Below, in pieces: positions 10,072 through 23,009 of a DNA stretch of 64,000 bases. The notes under the pieces were generated by a model. That model searched no databases. It saw only the letters and a program-made list of their open reading frames with translations, and was not told where the DNA came from. The stretch's first letter is position 1; every line of letters starts with the position of its first letter. The position numbers and the translations under genes are program-made. The stretch comes from Clavelina lepadiformis (Eukaryota; Chordata; Ascidiacea; Aplousobranchia; Clavelinidae): the NCBI RefSeq assembly GCF_947623445.1, contig NC_135240.1, positions 13,454,001 through 13,518,000 on the forward strand, in the 5' to 3' direction.

Positions 10072-12101
10072 CACTGGCCAACAAAAAAATTTTGGCATGG
10101 AAGGTAAGAACGATTTTAGGGTATATCAGGGGCGCTGAGCTCGAAAATGCCATTAGTTTTTGCAAATTGGCTCTAGTTTTTAAGATATTAGCGAATTTTG
10201 ATATTTTTGGTACCTTTTAATTTTGAACGTAGGTTGCATTTTATTTTAAGGAACAGCCTATATTAAATGTTGTTGTAAGTCTATCTGCACTAAAACCACA
10301 AGAATGAGCAAAGCTAAAGACACAATGAGGTTAGCTAAATGAAGAAGTGCTGCATAAGTCTATTCTTTTCCGTATATTCAACACAAAAAATACCCCATTT
10401 ATTCGTCTTTTCAACAGATTCTCTTAACATATTGCAATGTGTGAGACTAAGCTTCCAATACCACATTAAAACTTGCTTGAAGTGAACAATAAATAGTAAT
10501 TTGGTAATAACAAACCAAGTATGCCTAATCCAACACAAGAAAGACGACAATTTGTAAAAACAGACGAAATAAACAAGCAATCAATTTTTTTCATTTACCA
10601 CGGAGTATTCAAAGCAAAACACTTTATGAAGAAATATATCCATCTCAGGATGTGCATTAGTGAAGTTCCTAGATGCACTCTAGTTAATTACTCAAATTAG
10701 CTTAAAGTCATCTGCAGGAAAGTTCTCTTGTACGACTTTCGCCTGTAGTCTGGTTGTGGAGAGCTTCGCATTAGGCCCCAGCAGTAATCTGCCATCATGT
10801 GAGTATCACATCTACCTTGATATCCTCATCTATTAATTTGAAATCTTGGTGAAACCTTTCACCTTGTTCCTCACTCATATTTCCAAGGTTTTCAGGGAAG
10901 CGATCCAAGTAACTGAATAGATAGTGAACTTTTATGCTCATCCTTGATCCAAGAGCTTGAAAGTTTGTAAGCTTTACTTCTATGAGATCCACATAGTTGC
11001 TTGCTTTTGTGTTTCCAAGAAATCCTTTTACAACTGCAACAAAAGAGTGCCAGGCTGCCTTCTCAACTTCAGTCATATGTGATGGAAAAACTTAATATTA
11101 AATTAATTTTCGTATTTGTTGCCCATCAAAATGGGCAACAAATGCTTTGACCAGGAAATGCTTTGCACAGGTGATCAAAACAAGCACCATCTTTATCTAA
11201 TCTAAGGCCTTGACAAATTGTTTCATCAAACCCAGTTTGATGTGCAATGTGGGTAAAATGATGCGATTACAAATGACCAAAGGTTCATTCACAAGCTGTT
11301 CATGTATGGGCCATTCCTTTTTAATCCAGCGATGATCAGTGGCCCGACTATCCCAGTAACAAATAAAGCAGGGATACTTGGTGTAGCCGCCTTGTTGTCC
11401 TAAGAGAAAGTTGAACATTTTCAAATCAACGCATATCTCCCAGTTATGCTCAGTATAAGAAAGTTTCTTCAAGATCATCTTTACACTTTGGTAGTGTTCT
11501 TTAAATCGACTGAGTGGCCAATTGGAACACAGACAAACTTATTTTCGTTGTGAAGTAGCACACATTTCAAGCCTTTTTTGGAGCTGTCAATGAATGACCT
11601 CCATTCTTCTGGTTTATACTCAAGTAGACCCATAGATGAAAGAAGCCCTTCGATGTTTTTACAGTACACAAAATTATCTTCTTTAGAGAAAAATTGCATT
11701 AACATTTCTTCTCTGTCCCGGTAAAACGTTATTTTTGTTGCCGAATCAAGAATGTTATGCTATGTGTTGATGTTAAGGCTTACGTTAGTGCTTGATGGGA
11801 GATGATATAAACTAATGTAAGGTCTTATTTACCCCTCAAGCGAGAAATTTGTGCCAGACAACTCAACATTTGGGCAAAACTAAATAGCTGCTTCACATGG
11901 CTTCAGTTTTTGTTAACCTACGTTACTCACTAGCATACATTTGTAACTTTTCATGACGTATTTAGGAAAAAGCAATATCTCAAAAAGTAGAGCCAATTCA
12001 GCAAAAGTAATGGCATTTTCGGACTCAGCGCCCCTGATATACCACTAAATCGATCTAACATATCATGCCTTTTGAAAAAAAAATTTTTTTGTTGGCCTGT
12101 G
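10072..12101. mobile_element. 2.03-kb DNA transposon with ~130-bp terminal inverted repeats
   Basis: The left end (10072 onward, CACTGGCCAACAAAAAAATT) is repeated inverted at the right end, running back from 12101. Both sides share a second block reading GGTATATCAGGGGCGCTGAG and then GAAAATGCCATTA, so the inverted repeats extend about 130 bp. Flanks are CTATTATT (10064-10071) and TTATTATT (12102-12109), a 7-of-8 match that fits an 8-bp target duplication. The CA..GGCC tip and 8-bp duplication suggest a hAT-like or related group, but the encoded protein is not a transposase I can name. Confidence 0.8.
10795..11705 (-). pseudogene. Broken ORF of an unnamed transposon-associated protein family
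   Basis: Three minus-strand blocks inside the inverted-repeat element belong to one protein, interrupted by stops and shifts: 11481-11705 (EEWRSFIDSSKKGLKCVLLH, IGHSV), 11197-11478 (FLLGQQGGYTKYPCFICYWDSR, shown here in part as YTKYPCFICYWDSR, then LPTLHIKLGLMKQFVKALD) and 10795-11076 (GSRMSIKVHYLFSYL, then GNMSEEQGERFHQD). From memory this set of motifs recurs in many 'uncharacterized protein' entries of hydra, insects and other invertebrates, always in repeated copies. The CxxC (PCFICYWDSR), the conserved histidines and the E/D-rich EEQGERFHQD hint at a metal-binding or nuclease fold, but no activity is established. This copy cannot encode the full protein. Confidence 0.7.
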
Positions 12102-14162
12102 TTATTATTTTTTTCGTTGTTTGCTTTTTATCACATGCTTGCGCCTCCTAACGGAGAAACATATTGTCACACTATGCGTTGTATGTTGAATACACTTTAT
12201 GTCCCTTTATTACATCATAAGTACTACAAAAATATGACTAATTTAATTTAAATATTCTTTTTATTCACGTGCAAAATTATTTAATCATGAATAAAAGCAA
12301 AAACGGATCTAAAATTATCCATAACCCGTGAGTTACCTAAAGGTAATGGAGTTCCTAGCTCTATACTTCTTTGGTTTCGATCCATTTCCAGGGTATTAGT
12401 TAGCCAATATTCGTTAAAAAAAGATTATATATTTATTAAGATTTTAAAGAAAGATTTTTATGAAGAAAAGTTGCGATAGTAACCGTTGTAGTTATAGCAC
12501 AAATGTTTCGACCGCCATTCAAAATTTCATTTCACACAAAGCAATTTGTTTAACCATTATGTCATGTAAGAGAAAAATTTACCTAAATTTGGATAAAATT
12601 TATCGCTCGGTGCTGACACGAATATATTTGAGATTTGTTCGAAATGGATTAGACCTACAGTCCTACGTGATGTTACTCGCGGCACATCCCTAAACGTCAT
12701 TCCATCCACATGCAGAAATGGAATTTGCTTTCAAGCATTTCTGAATTTTGTTTTCATATCCTCATATTCATATTATTTGCGTCTCCTTCTCAAGTTTATA
12801 TGATTCTGACGCTTGTACCAAACGTGATAAGATATCGTTCGAGTAGAGCTAACTTAAAACTATAACGACTATAATCGAACTTCATTGTGGCTGGCAAAAA
12901 AACGAATACGTTTCGTTAAAGGCTTTCATAACTTTTCAGGCGAAATAAAAAGACGTTGATTGTCAAGATTTCTTGTTTTTATACCACCGCAGGAATACAC
13001 GACCCAAAAAACAAGGTACGAAAAGTGGTTTTAAAAACAGTTTCGAAACCTTTCCCCAGCAAAGCGATTTAAGAAAAACAAGTTCACAAAATAATGATGG
13101 ACATAAACCGCAATGTCGCTTGAAATATAACAGGCACATGGTCCAGAGTACTTCAATACCAACATTACGTCATGGACAGCTGTTTCATTATAAGACCCGG
13201 TAGGGAGTTTAAGAACACAACGTTTATCCATTGAGAATTAGACTGGTTATTATCATGCCTTGAACACTCGAACGTTCAAGAGGAAAATGCTGGGTCCTAT
13301 AAAAACTAGCTACAAGCTAGTAAAAGCAACAGCATGCGCGTCAGTTCGCAATCTAAAAAAAAACCTAAAATGGCCTAAGCAATGCACTGACGTATCAAGT
13401 AGGCTACACAGGGGAAAAGTTCAATAAAATGTGCAGAAAATCAGTTGGCTCACATTGCACGACTTGGTAAATATGTCATCGTATGCGATGACCATGAACA
13501 CTGATGAGTTTAAGTTAAACGTCTGACTTCTCACAGTGACAGGAAAACTTTTGTGGTGGAGAAGATATACTATCTTCTGTACCGTTGCTTGATACTTTTC
13601 AACGTCTTTGCCATCATGGGAGCGATGCGAGGAGCTTAAAATTATTAACAAATCTTTAATAACACGAAATAATCAAGGCTGCAAAAACACTTAAAATAAT
13701 GGTGTTGTCACTTGTAGAGGGCATGAACAATTGCTGTTTCCTCGTAATTACAATCATTACCTTGCTTTTTCATGGAGGCAGATCTATGGCTTGGTTCATC
13801 AACCGTGTCTGCAGTTATGGATCCAACAGGGATAGACATACGGATTTCAGTTGCCTGTTGCTTGAAACCGGTAGCCGCAGAACCTGGTAAATAAAACATA
13901 TACCGCTTTAACATAGGAAATCAAGATTTACGACCCACCACAACTTACGTTAATAAACTTAAACTGGTAGATATGGGGATCGGGCTGTAACTTTGGGATA
14001 CTTAACCAGGGTGTTATGGAAAGTGTCGGAGGATAAATGCGTTTTATACTGCTGTTTAGTTAACACAACAATTGTTATTCAATTGAATTCCAGCTCTTAA
14101 TCAGTTGGATAGGAAATAGTACATCAGAATGACCCGGTTATGAGGGCGCGAAACGTGAAGGT
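12102..14162. other. Intergenic, between transposon and elongin A 3' end
   Basis: No convincing exon, RNA gene or element. Short frames at 12460-12693, 12973-13203 and 13421-13651 show no family signal and overlap frames on the other strand. The distal part presumably contains the elongin A 3' UTR, but I found no clear poly(A) signal close to its stop. Confidence 0.45.
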
Positions 14163-17100
14163 TTAAATACAATGCTGAGCATTACTTCGAAGGTTAGATT
14201 GTCCTGATCCTTGAAATGGAATTGGCTTTTTTCCAGCAGTGCCGTATTTTAGCTGGGCTCTCATAACATTTCTAGGTGGTTTTGCTTGGCCAACACCAAC
14301 ATATGCGAGCTTTGTACGCTTTTCTGAAAAAAAAATCGAAGTTTTTATGGCTGCAACATAAACCTCAAAGGCTCGTAAACTGGAGTGAAAGACAAACAAC
14401 TAACCTAATGGCTTTGCCTGATTCAGCTTTGCTGCAATGGAATGGGTAAGCTTGGCAAGCTTAGCTTCTCTGGCATCGTGTAACCTCTGTAAATATGATG
14501 AACAACAAATAACCCTCAAACACAGTATGGTCGCACAAATTTAGCCACAAACATTTTCCTGTCAAATTAAGTAAACGAAACAAAAAAGTAAAAAGACCCT
14601 ATGCCACAAAGCACCGTACAAGGTACATCTCTCTCCATGATTCCAATTCATCCGGTTCATGTCCACGGAAATCTTGCATAGCATGTTTTCTCCAGAGCAC
14701 ATCGGTGTCATCCAATAAATACTAGATAATAAACAAACACCGACTTAGATGCTATCGTCTCTTAGTTCAAATTATGTTGTTCAGGGATTTGTTTGGTTTC
14801 AAACAACTGCAATAACACTAATGACGGTTATTTTAGATTAAGATTAGTTTTGAAAAGTGCAGTAATGCGTATCCGTAATTCATATATTGTGCGATCTTTG
14901 GCATACGCATTAAATATTCTAATCCCAATAATTTCCATTAATATATATAATAAAAATTACGCACATAAATAACCTACCACATTGCTATCTTCCAACCTAT
15001 ACAATTGATCCACCGTGCACCTCTCCAGTACAGGTTCAATAATGTCATATGGCACTCCAATCACGTCAAGCCCTAAGGATAAGTTTTTAAGTGTATCTCA
15101 AATTTGTGAACTCATTACCTAACTCATATCAAATATTACATAAACATTCTTACAAAAGATGTTTCTGACAATGAGAGTGCCAAAATTTTGTGTTGTATTC
15201 TAAAATGGCCTTCATATACTTACTTTCAATGTTATTCATTAAAACATTCATACACTGGTCGAAAAGTGACATCATCTCTGAAAGCAAAATGTAAAATGTC
15301 AATTGGAAATACGTTACAAGACTGTGAAAAAAGATTAAACAAATAAACCCTAAGGTTAAATACTTGGAATATATGCAAGCTTCTTTCCAGAATAAACTTG
15401 CATCCGCTTCGAGTTACGCTGTGTGTGGAGTTCAGCAGCCATTTCATCAGTCATCTTTTCAGCTTTTGATAGAGCATTTGAATGGAGCTGATGATTTATG
15501 ATAGGCAGAGGTCTGTATGTGGCCTGATTGGAAACAACAGTTGTTGCTTGCTCTTCTAGCATTGGTTCGAGAGCAATTAAGCACAGTAATTAATATACTC
15601 AACATTCTTATTTAAAAATTTGAGCAAAATTTAAACTATGTAGTGTTTTGAAATCAGTTTTAAAATAATTGCTCTAACTGCCATCTACTAAAATTTATAT
15701 GTATCTTCATGCAAACCAGGATATTGATGATAAAATACCAACCTGTACTTCTGGCAAATGAAGCTCAACTTTTGGTTTGGATAGCTTGGTTATATCATTT
15801 TGTGGCTGCAAATGTAAGATGTTCAGTCGCTAAGAGCATAAAATTATGGAAACTGCCAGTACAAGGAATTTAGCAATGCTTAAAGCGGTTGGGTGTTCAG
15901 AATAACATACCATTGAAATTGGCACTGGACTATTTCTTGACACCTTTTTCTTCTTTTTCTTGATTTTGCTTGTATCCATCTTCATAAATTGCTCAAATGA
16001 CATATCTTTACAATGTAAAACATAATTGAATGATGAAATACTGGCATAATTTTACACAAACAAAATAAACCAGAAAAAATTCAAAAAAGTATTGATTAAA
16101 GAGTATGTGTTCACTAACCTTGCGCCTTTGGCTTTTTTTTTTCAGTTTTCTTGCTTGTGCTCTGATGTTCAGTTTTAATTTTTTTATTGGTTGTCTGATT
16201 GGTTTCAGGTGACTTTCTTTTAACTATGATAAAAACATATTAATAAAAGATTATAACAAGTTTACTTGCAAAATATCACCCAATGTAATTCATTTCGAAT
16301 TAACGTGAGACCTTCACCAACAACATCATTAACCTTAAGTTTAAAAGACTTACCTCCAATTTTGGAGCTGGGTTGTGTGGTGGTTGGTTTTGAAGCTTTA
16401 AGCTGAACTAATGAATTGTTATTGTGCTTAGCTGCAACACTTTTATGATTTTTTGTTCCATTGTCTTTTGAGTGATTATACTGCTTTTCGTAAGAAGCAG
16501 TTTTTGACGAAAAAGACTTTTTGTGAGAACTTAAATCTTCTTTTCTTGATTTCTTGATAATCTTTTCTTGTCTACAAGTGTTTTCATGAATTGTTTCTGA
16601 AATTAAGGGCTTTTTATGGTGGGTTTTACCACTATGTGATGGTACATATGCTGGGTGATGACTTTTTGATTCACCAGGTTCATATTTGTTGTCAAATTCA
16701 GCATCATCAATTTCTCTTGATGACGGATACTCATCATCACTTACTACGTGGTTGTCATGAACTTTCCTTACTTTGGTAAAGCTGCGTTCATTATTATCGA
16801 GCTTATCGTTTTTCTTCTTTAAATTTTTGGGCTTTGCTTTATGAGAAGAATATGTTGAAGGGTCATATACTGAAGCTTCATCTTCTCCATCAGATTCTTG
16901 TTTCTTTTTCATTCTCTTGGATTTCTGTAATGATATTTTTAAGAATGTTATACCTCAAATTTATAATTGTATTTGTTCATTGTATGACACCACATACAGT
17001 TTGGATAGCATAAAGAACTTGCACACTATTTCCTAAATAAGTGTGCAACTCAATGCTTCATATGAATTACAGTTTATTTTCGTCCAATAATAAGCTACAT

Positions 17101-20100
17101 AACCCTAACAAACTTGGGACAATAAAAATACACAAAAAAACAGGGCAAGTATTAAAACAATAAACTGATGATTGTATACACCAAGAGTGGTCAAACCTAC
17201 TCTACGTTCGAGCCACATTGGATAAAACCAAAATTTTCGAGAGCTGCAACATAAAAACTTAGCAAATGTGTATTTATTCAAAAATATTCATAGCCTAAGA
17301 GGAGACTTTTTCATTTCACAGCAAATGCAGATAACTATGCTGAGTTTAAGGAAGTCAGTTGATCTTACGGTTATCATGTGAATACCCATCACAGACAATA
17401 CTCTTTGATAAGCCACATAAGTTTCTGATGTCAACCGTCATGTTCCTAATTTGGGTGAATGCGTATCACTACAAATCATGTCACACAATCACTGGATCAT
17501 ACTAGTAGTATGATTAGCGATTGACTGGAATAAAATAGATTTTAAAACCAGGTAAACTAATCGCAACGAAAGGAAAACAGACAAAGACAGCTTTTCTACA
17601 ACTTCAAATAGCTACATGCAAATGTCCAAAGAGCCACATGTGGCAATTTAGCCAAGCCAGATATGAACACTGTGCTTCAGATGGTTTTCACTCATTTGTA
17701 GATATAGGGTCGAGATTAAACTAATACTGTACAGCCACATATACAATATACATACATATATGTATGTAATTAGCTATACTATGGATAACTTGAAGCTCTA
17801 TAAATCAAATTGTTATTTACATCAAAGCTCTTTTCTCGAAATTACTTAAAAACATTCATTCAGTCACAATTCAAAGAAAAGTAACTGTTTTAACAGAGCT
17901 TAGCACTGTAGCAAATAGGGATTGCTGAAAATAGTACAACAAACTATTCTACAAGCTCTTCCCTATAATTTTAGGAAGGCATGAGGCAAAAGTTCATTTC
18001 TTTTTAAGATAATGTGGTTTGCTGCTGATTGTGTATTGAAGTATTTTGTATTATATAATCTAAGTATGCAAGTAGATGAAGTGGGCTTTAAATAAAAACT
18101 GAACACTGTGCAAAATGAAAAATATGGCGCAATGTTAAAAAAGTTGTTTGGCACAGTAATCTTACTTTTACCATCAGCCTTATATAAGAACAGAGAAATA
18201 AATTTAAACTTAGCTGGAATACCTTATGCATTTTCCAATTTTGTGTTGGATCATATTCATAACTTTCCTCCTCTTCAACACGACGTTTCTAAACATGCAA
18301 AAAATAGAACATAAAACAAAACAAAAAAAAAATAACCAAAAGACAAACTATTAGAACTGATAATCAAAGTTTTTATGATGTTCCTGACAAAAACTACATT
18401 TTTATGTTTTAATGGATTTTTGATTATAAGAGCCTTACCGCAGCCACATTATTGCTTTTCTTCATTTTCCAGTTCCCACTTGGGTCATATTCATCATTTG
18501 TTGTTACACTTTGATTAGTGTACTGATCACCTGTTGGTGGGGCAGGGTATTGGTTTATGCGAAGCAGTTTCTTCCATTTCTGGATGAGTTCACGAGCAAT
18601 TTCACTGACAGTTTCATTATCGACCTTTTTTATAGCATTCACAGCTTTCCCCACCCCACTTTTCTGTAAAATCCGAATATATGACAACTGGTAAATAGGA
18701 AGCATGGTTCGAAGCAAAGGTCATATTTTCTGATGGTACATTAATAATAACTATTTAATCTTTAAAAAAATTCAGAGTTTTATAGCGTGGGCTACATATC
18801 TGGCTTTACGAGTAATAGAAAAAAAGCTAGCCTACATAATCTTGACACACAAAAATAGCATAGGTTATGTTGATAGTGTTACCTCTAAAATTGCAACAGT
18901 CATATCAATTTCATCTAACTTCTGCAGAGCACGAACAATCTACAAAGTTAAACATGTTTCGCTATATTACAAGATATTTGTATGCTAAACAATGTGTAAT
19001 TATCTTGCAGAGCACAATATCTTAATACTAAGTTCTAAAAATATTAGTATGAAGATATTTTACAAGAAAACATAGGAGAAGGTAAATTTAGTTGGCATTA
19101 AAAGAAAACAAACAATTAGTTTAAGAAAGATTCCAAAATTCTGGACATGGATTGGCTCACACTACGGACAAAATTCACAAAAGAAAAAGTGATTTGGAAA
19201 AATTCCTCTTCAAAAATGGTCCAGTTGGTTTATCTTATGAAAGCAGATGGTGTTTGCATAAATAACTATATATATGAAGAATTTCACAGCATGAAAAAAG
19301 AATAAGAAAACCTTTACTTGGAATTTGTCTTTGTAGTGTTGCAAAATGCACTTGGGATAGCCTAGTGGAGAAAAGTATCTGGTGCATTTGATGCCAGTCT
19401 ATTTGTGCTACTTACTGGATTGTATTATCGCCGGCAAAATAAACGAGGAGAGCTCAGTCTTGCCAAAATGACAAACGTTAGTATCCGCACTTGAAACAAA
19501 TATCTGATTAAAATATAAACCAAGCCTGGGTTGCTCAGTAAACATCTTTGTCTGGCTCTATATATGTGTGGCAGGCTTCTGAATTTGCAGGGTCACCAGA
19601 TATAGCTAGATGGTTGCACAGTAAAAAGAGCTTGAGTTGTTTTTTTTTGAAATAGTTTTCCAGGGCACCGAATCTCTGTTTACAGTGGTTTTGGTATTGT
19701 TTGACTGATGAGTGATAATAATCCAGTCATCTGCATGTTTCAGTTTTGTGGGACGAGTATCAGACATAACATATATGCAAAGAGGTTCAGAAGAGTCAAG
19801 GTAAGTCCCAATTTTTATGGTACCCAACTTCAGATGCTATGTTTTGCTAATAATCTTTTCCTGAAGCGACGCTGGAAGTACCTTGTGCTAATCATGTTGG
19901 AGGTGATTCCTGAAATGGCTTTACAGTGAATCATTCTAGAAGTGAGAGTTTGGGTCTGAAACAGTCTATATTTCATGGCAGGGCTCATGGAGATCTTGGA
20001 TATATGTAAACTCACCAACTCAGGTGTGTAACGGCTAGCCAAGTGTCCGGCATCCGGCAAATCTTTCTTCATAAGAAAGTTCTTCTCTAACTGCCTTATT

Positions 20101-21410
20101 CTGGATAATTTTATTGGTTTAGTCATTTATAATATTACACAAATACAGACCTGTGTTGTATCTTTACCCGTTGTGATGCAAAACATTTTTGTTATTTTAC
20201 AATGAGTTATTGCCAAAACCGAAAACTGTGCAGGGAAAATGTTAGTCACCGTTTCAATAAATTTAGTGTTCGTATTGGACAGTTTTATTTTATATGCTTT
20301 ATTCTAGTGTTATCTGTATGTGTATTGTGTGACCTTAGCTCGAGGTAGTTAAGCCTAGCTTCGGAAACTATATACAGTTGTATTAGGCTTATTTGGCTTT
20401 CAGTTTTTCAATATTGATCATAAATGCAAACTTTCACACACATCAACAACCCTGGTGACGTCAAATCTGCTTACCTGCATAATTTTTTGAAACGGTTTTG
20501 CCAACAACTCATTCATGAAAAAAGACAGATAAATTTCATACAGACAGAGTGACAGACAAACTGAGTAAATCTCATGTGTACATTAATGTAAATAGAACAC
20601 AGCCCATCAAAAAATATTGTCAGGTGAATGAATTTTTGATTCGTTTGGAAATTTCGCCAATCATTAATATGGTTAAATGCATGAAGTCAAATTGTTCATT
20701 CGTCAGTCGCCACATTTCGAAATACTAAACATTTTTTAAAGTTTTTCTGTTGTTTTTTTTTGCTGCTATGGTTATGTCTATATTTTGTATTTGCGCAAAG
20801 TGTTTTTGATAGAGTTCTAGTCCGCACAAGTAGTTGATGAATTAATCTGGATATAACAGTTTGAGGGAATACATTTAGACTATTAAGCAGCTATCCATTT
20901 ATCTCTTATATTAAGGCCTAAGGCAAATATAAATTAAAGATTGCAAATAGTGTAAATGAGGTTTATCTCAAGTGTGCAGCTGCCACAAAATAAAGACCTG
21001 GGTGTAAGGTGCAGTGTGCCAATATTCAGCATAGAATTTTGAAATTTCCCAATAAATGGTGACAACAGTAAGCCAGTCGCTTTCAGTCCCATTTAATGTT
21101 ATTATTTTTTTCAGCCCTGTCAGTGTTTTCAGCCCCAGTGCTTTTATATTTTTCCAATTATTTTGCCCTTGCATGACATGCAGACATGTGATTGTGAGGC
21201 GTTGATAATATGTTTTTTACTTTCAGCAAATTCGTGGTAAACATTCAGACGTTGTTTTTATATCATCCATGTTAACAAGAACCTTTTTAAATTGAAGTAT
21301 CAAGCCTAGTTTAAAAATTAATTTAAAACAAAATATCATACCTTAAGCGGGTCGTTGTCTGCGTCAAGTCTAGCTTTGTATTTGTTGACTATACCCAGCA
21401 AATAATCCAT
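14163..21410 (-). CDS. ELOA: Elongin A (transcription elongation factor, elongin BC-binding subunit)
   Basis: Elongin A stimulates RNA polymerase II elongation and, through its BC box, recruits elongin B/C and Cul5 as a ubiquitin ligase. Coding exons: 21410-21342, 18939-18883, 18663-18439, 18288-18223, 16924-16354, 16223-16119, 16005-15911, 15805-15743, 15523-15364, 15277-15224, 15072-14978, 14721-14620, 14486-14405, 14323-14163. All junctions are GT-AG and phases agree, giving about 634 residues (human about 770). Residues 1-75 form the TFIIS N-terminal domain (KSGVGKAVNAIKK, ELIQKWKKLL). A lysine/serine-rich linker follows, then MSFEQFMKMD, TYRPLP and KRMQVYSGKKLAYIP. The BC box is SLFDQCMNVL at about 474-483, followed by GVPYDIIEPVLERCTVDQLY and SWREMYL. 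The tail has KLAYVGVGQAKPPR. The start ATG at 21410 opens exon 1 with MDYLLGIVNKYKARL, matching the family start. Intron 1 (2.4 kb) carries an RT relic. Confidence 0.95.
17182..17660. mobile_element. Degenerate hAT-type MITE in an elongin A intron
   Basis: The left tip CAAGAGTGGTCAAACCT and, some bases in, TTCGAGCCACA correspond to the ends of the better-preserved element at 62797-63268 (CAGGGGTGGCCAGACCT, CTCGAGCCGCA). The right end reads GAGCCACA then TTTAGCCAAGCCAG. Length (479 versus 472 bp) agrees. Flanking 8-mers match at only five positions, so this copy is old. Confidence 0.5.
19600..20130 (-). mobile_element. Reverse transcriptase relic (jockey/CR1-like) in elongin A intron 1
   Basis: Minus-strand fragments near 19830-20100 (ISGITSNMISTRYFQRRF) and 19606-19827 (LCIYVMSDTRP, then KLKHADDWIIITHQSN) resemble the RT palm of CR1/jockey-type LINEs: the bases before the ADD box, the catalytic ADD, and a following KKNN segment. 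Frame breaks separate the blocks. The element is in the same orientation as the host gene and is clearly inactive. Confidence 0.5.
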
Positions 21411-22940
21411 TACACTGAGCTGTTGTTGTACTTCTTAGGTCTTGTTTGCACAATTTAGTGCAGCAGAATGTACAGCCAGTTACAAGACTAAAATATGACT
21501 AGGCTGCCTTACACAATTTGTAGCAAGTAACAGTTTCTGTTAGGGTAAGACTGATGTTAACGTTGCAAATCACAAATGCATGTAAAAAGGCCAGCTCAAT
21601 TTTATGACAGATTCAGAACCATAAGAGTGGGTGCACTGTTGTTGAACAGCAGCCTGCTGTTTCCAAATGGAACAGCGCTAATGATTTCTGCTCACTGCCC
21701 AGTGAGTAACAGACAACGGCTGCTGCAGACAGGCAGTTTAATTTATTTTTTGCTATTGACTGTAGGTTCGAAAGAGAAGTATTGTGCTTGGCCTCGTTTT
21801 AGAATGTTCAAACAAGAAATACACTCACAGACAGTATTGTTATATTATCACTCCATCAACCTAACACCTGAACATCCTGATATTAACTAATGTTCTGTAG
21901 GCTAGTAGTAGTACCGTAGGTCCATTTTCCAGCAGCAACCAATAGCTGAGTGCTTGCAACTTGAGCAATCACAGTCTGCTGTTCATTACGTCAACTACAG
22001 CAGATTTTCAATTAATATTGAGCCTTAAACAAAAGCAGGGCGTTATTTGAAAGCAACAGGTTGCCATTCAACAATAACACTCATTCCTTCGATTACTAAC
22101 CCAGCAAAAAACCTGCAAACCTTCGACTATTGTTTAAGTCACTTCACGCTGGAATGAGCCTTTTTATAATGGTATACAAATACAACTATACATTACAATA
22201 AGAGAGAAAAAATGGTTATGCTCGAGTGATTTTGGATTTATAGTCTGGCAAGCTGAAAGCTTTTTCAGGAAATTTTTTTCCACAATTTAGAACGAGAGAA
22301 ACACTCTCTCTCTCTTATTCTAAATGGTGATAAAAAGGCTCTACCCGTCACGCTTCGCTTCGATCAGTTGTGTTCCTCGCATAACCATCGGAAATATCAA
22401 CATTATTTATATTTCGTGTTTATATTTCTAATGTCTATGGTTCGTCGTTTATTTTAACTTAAGAAATGGTAACGTAGTCTTACGAAGCTTTTATTGTTTT
22501 GAATGTGAAAAAATATGTATACTGTAGCGGATTAGTCATTCGTATGAGGTTATGAATTAGCTAAAATATGAAAATTAGTTTTTGATTGTTAAGAAAACTA
22601 GGATTCCTGTTATGAATATTCATTGTTCTTTTGATAAATTGTTGCCGTCTTGTTGACTATATTGCGATCTGAAAACTGTATACCGGTGTGCTAGTAGTCT
22701 ATGTTTATAGCATAGGACACAGGTCATATGCGAACATATAGACCAGGCTGTATAAGCTATAACTAATTTAGTTTTAATTTTGAGCAATATACATACCAGG
22801 GTGAAAAGTTCTTACTGAGAACCAAATATTTAGGGTTAATTCCATACAGTTGCAAACAAAGGAACTAGCACAGGAAACATAATTATCTATTTGCAATATT
22901 CAGGTAGGCCTACTAACACGTTTCGGACATTATCAATTTA
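21411..22940. other. Elongin A upstream region
   Basis: Probably holds the elongin A promoter and 5' UTR. A CT/GA-rich run lies at 22295-22320. A plus-strand frame at 21576-21890 has no recognised relatives. I could not place a promoter motif with confidence. Confidence 0.4.
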
Positions 22941-23009
22941 TCATATGTCTTTTATCATAGTAGGAAACAAGTAAATGTTAAAATCAGTGTTGTGTAAATA
23001 TTTATAACG

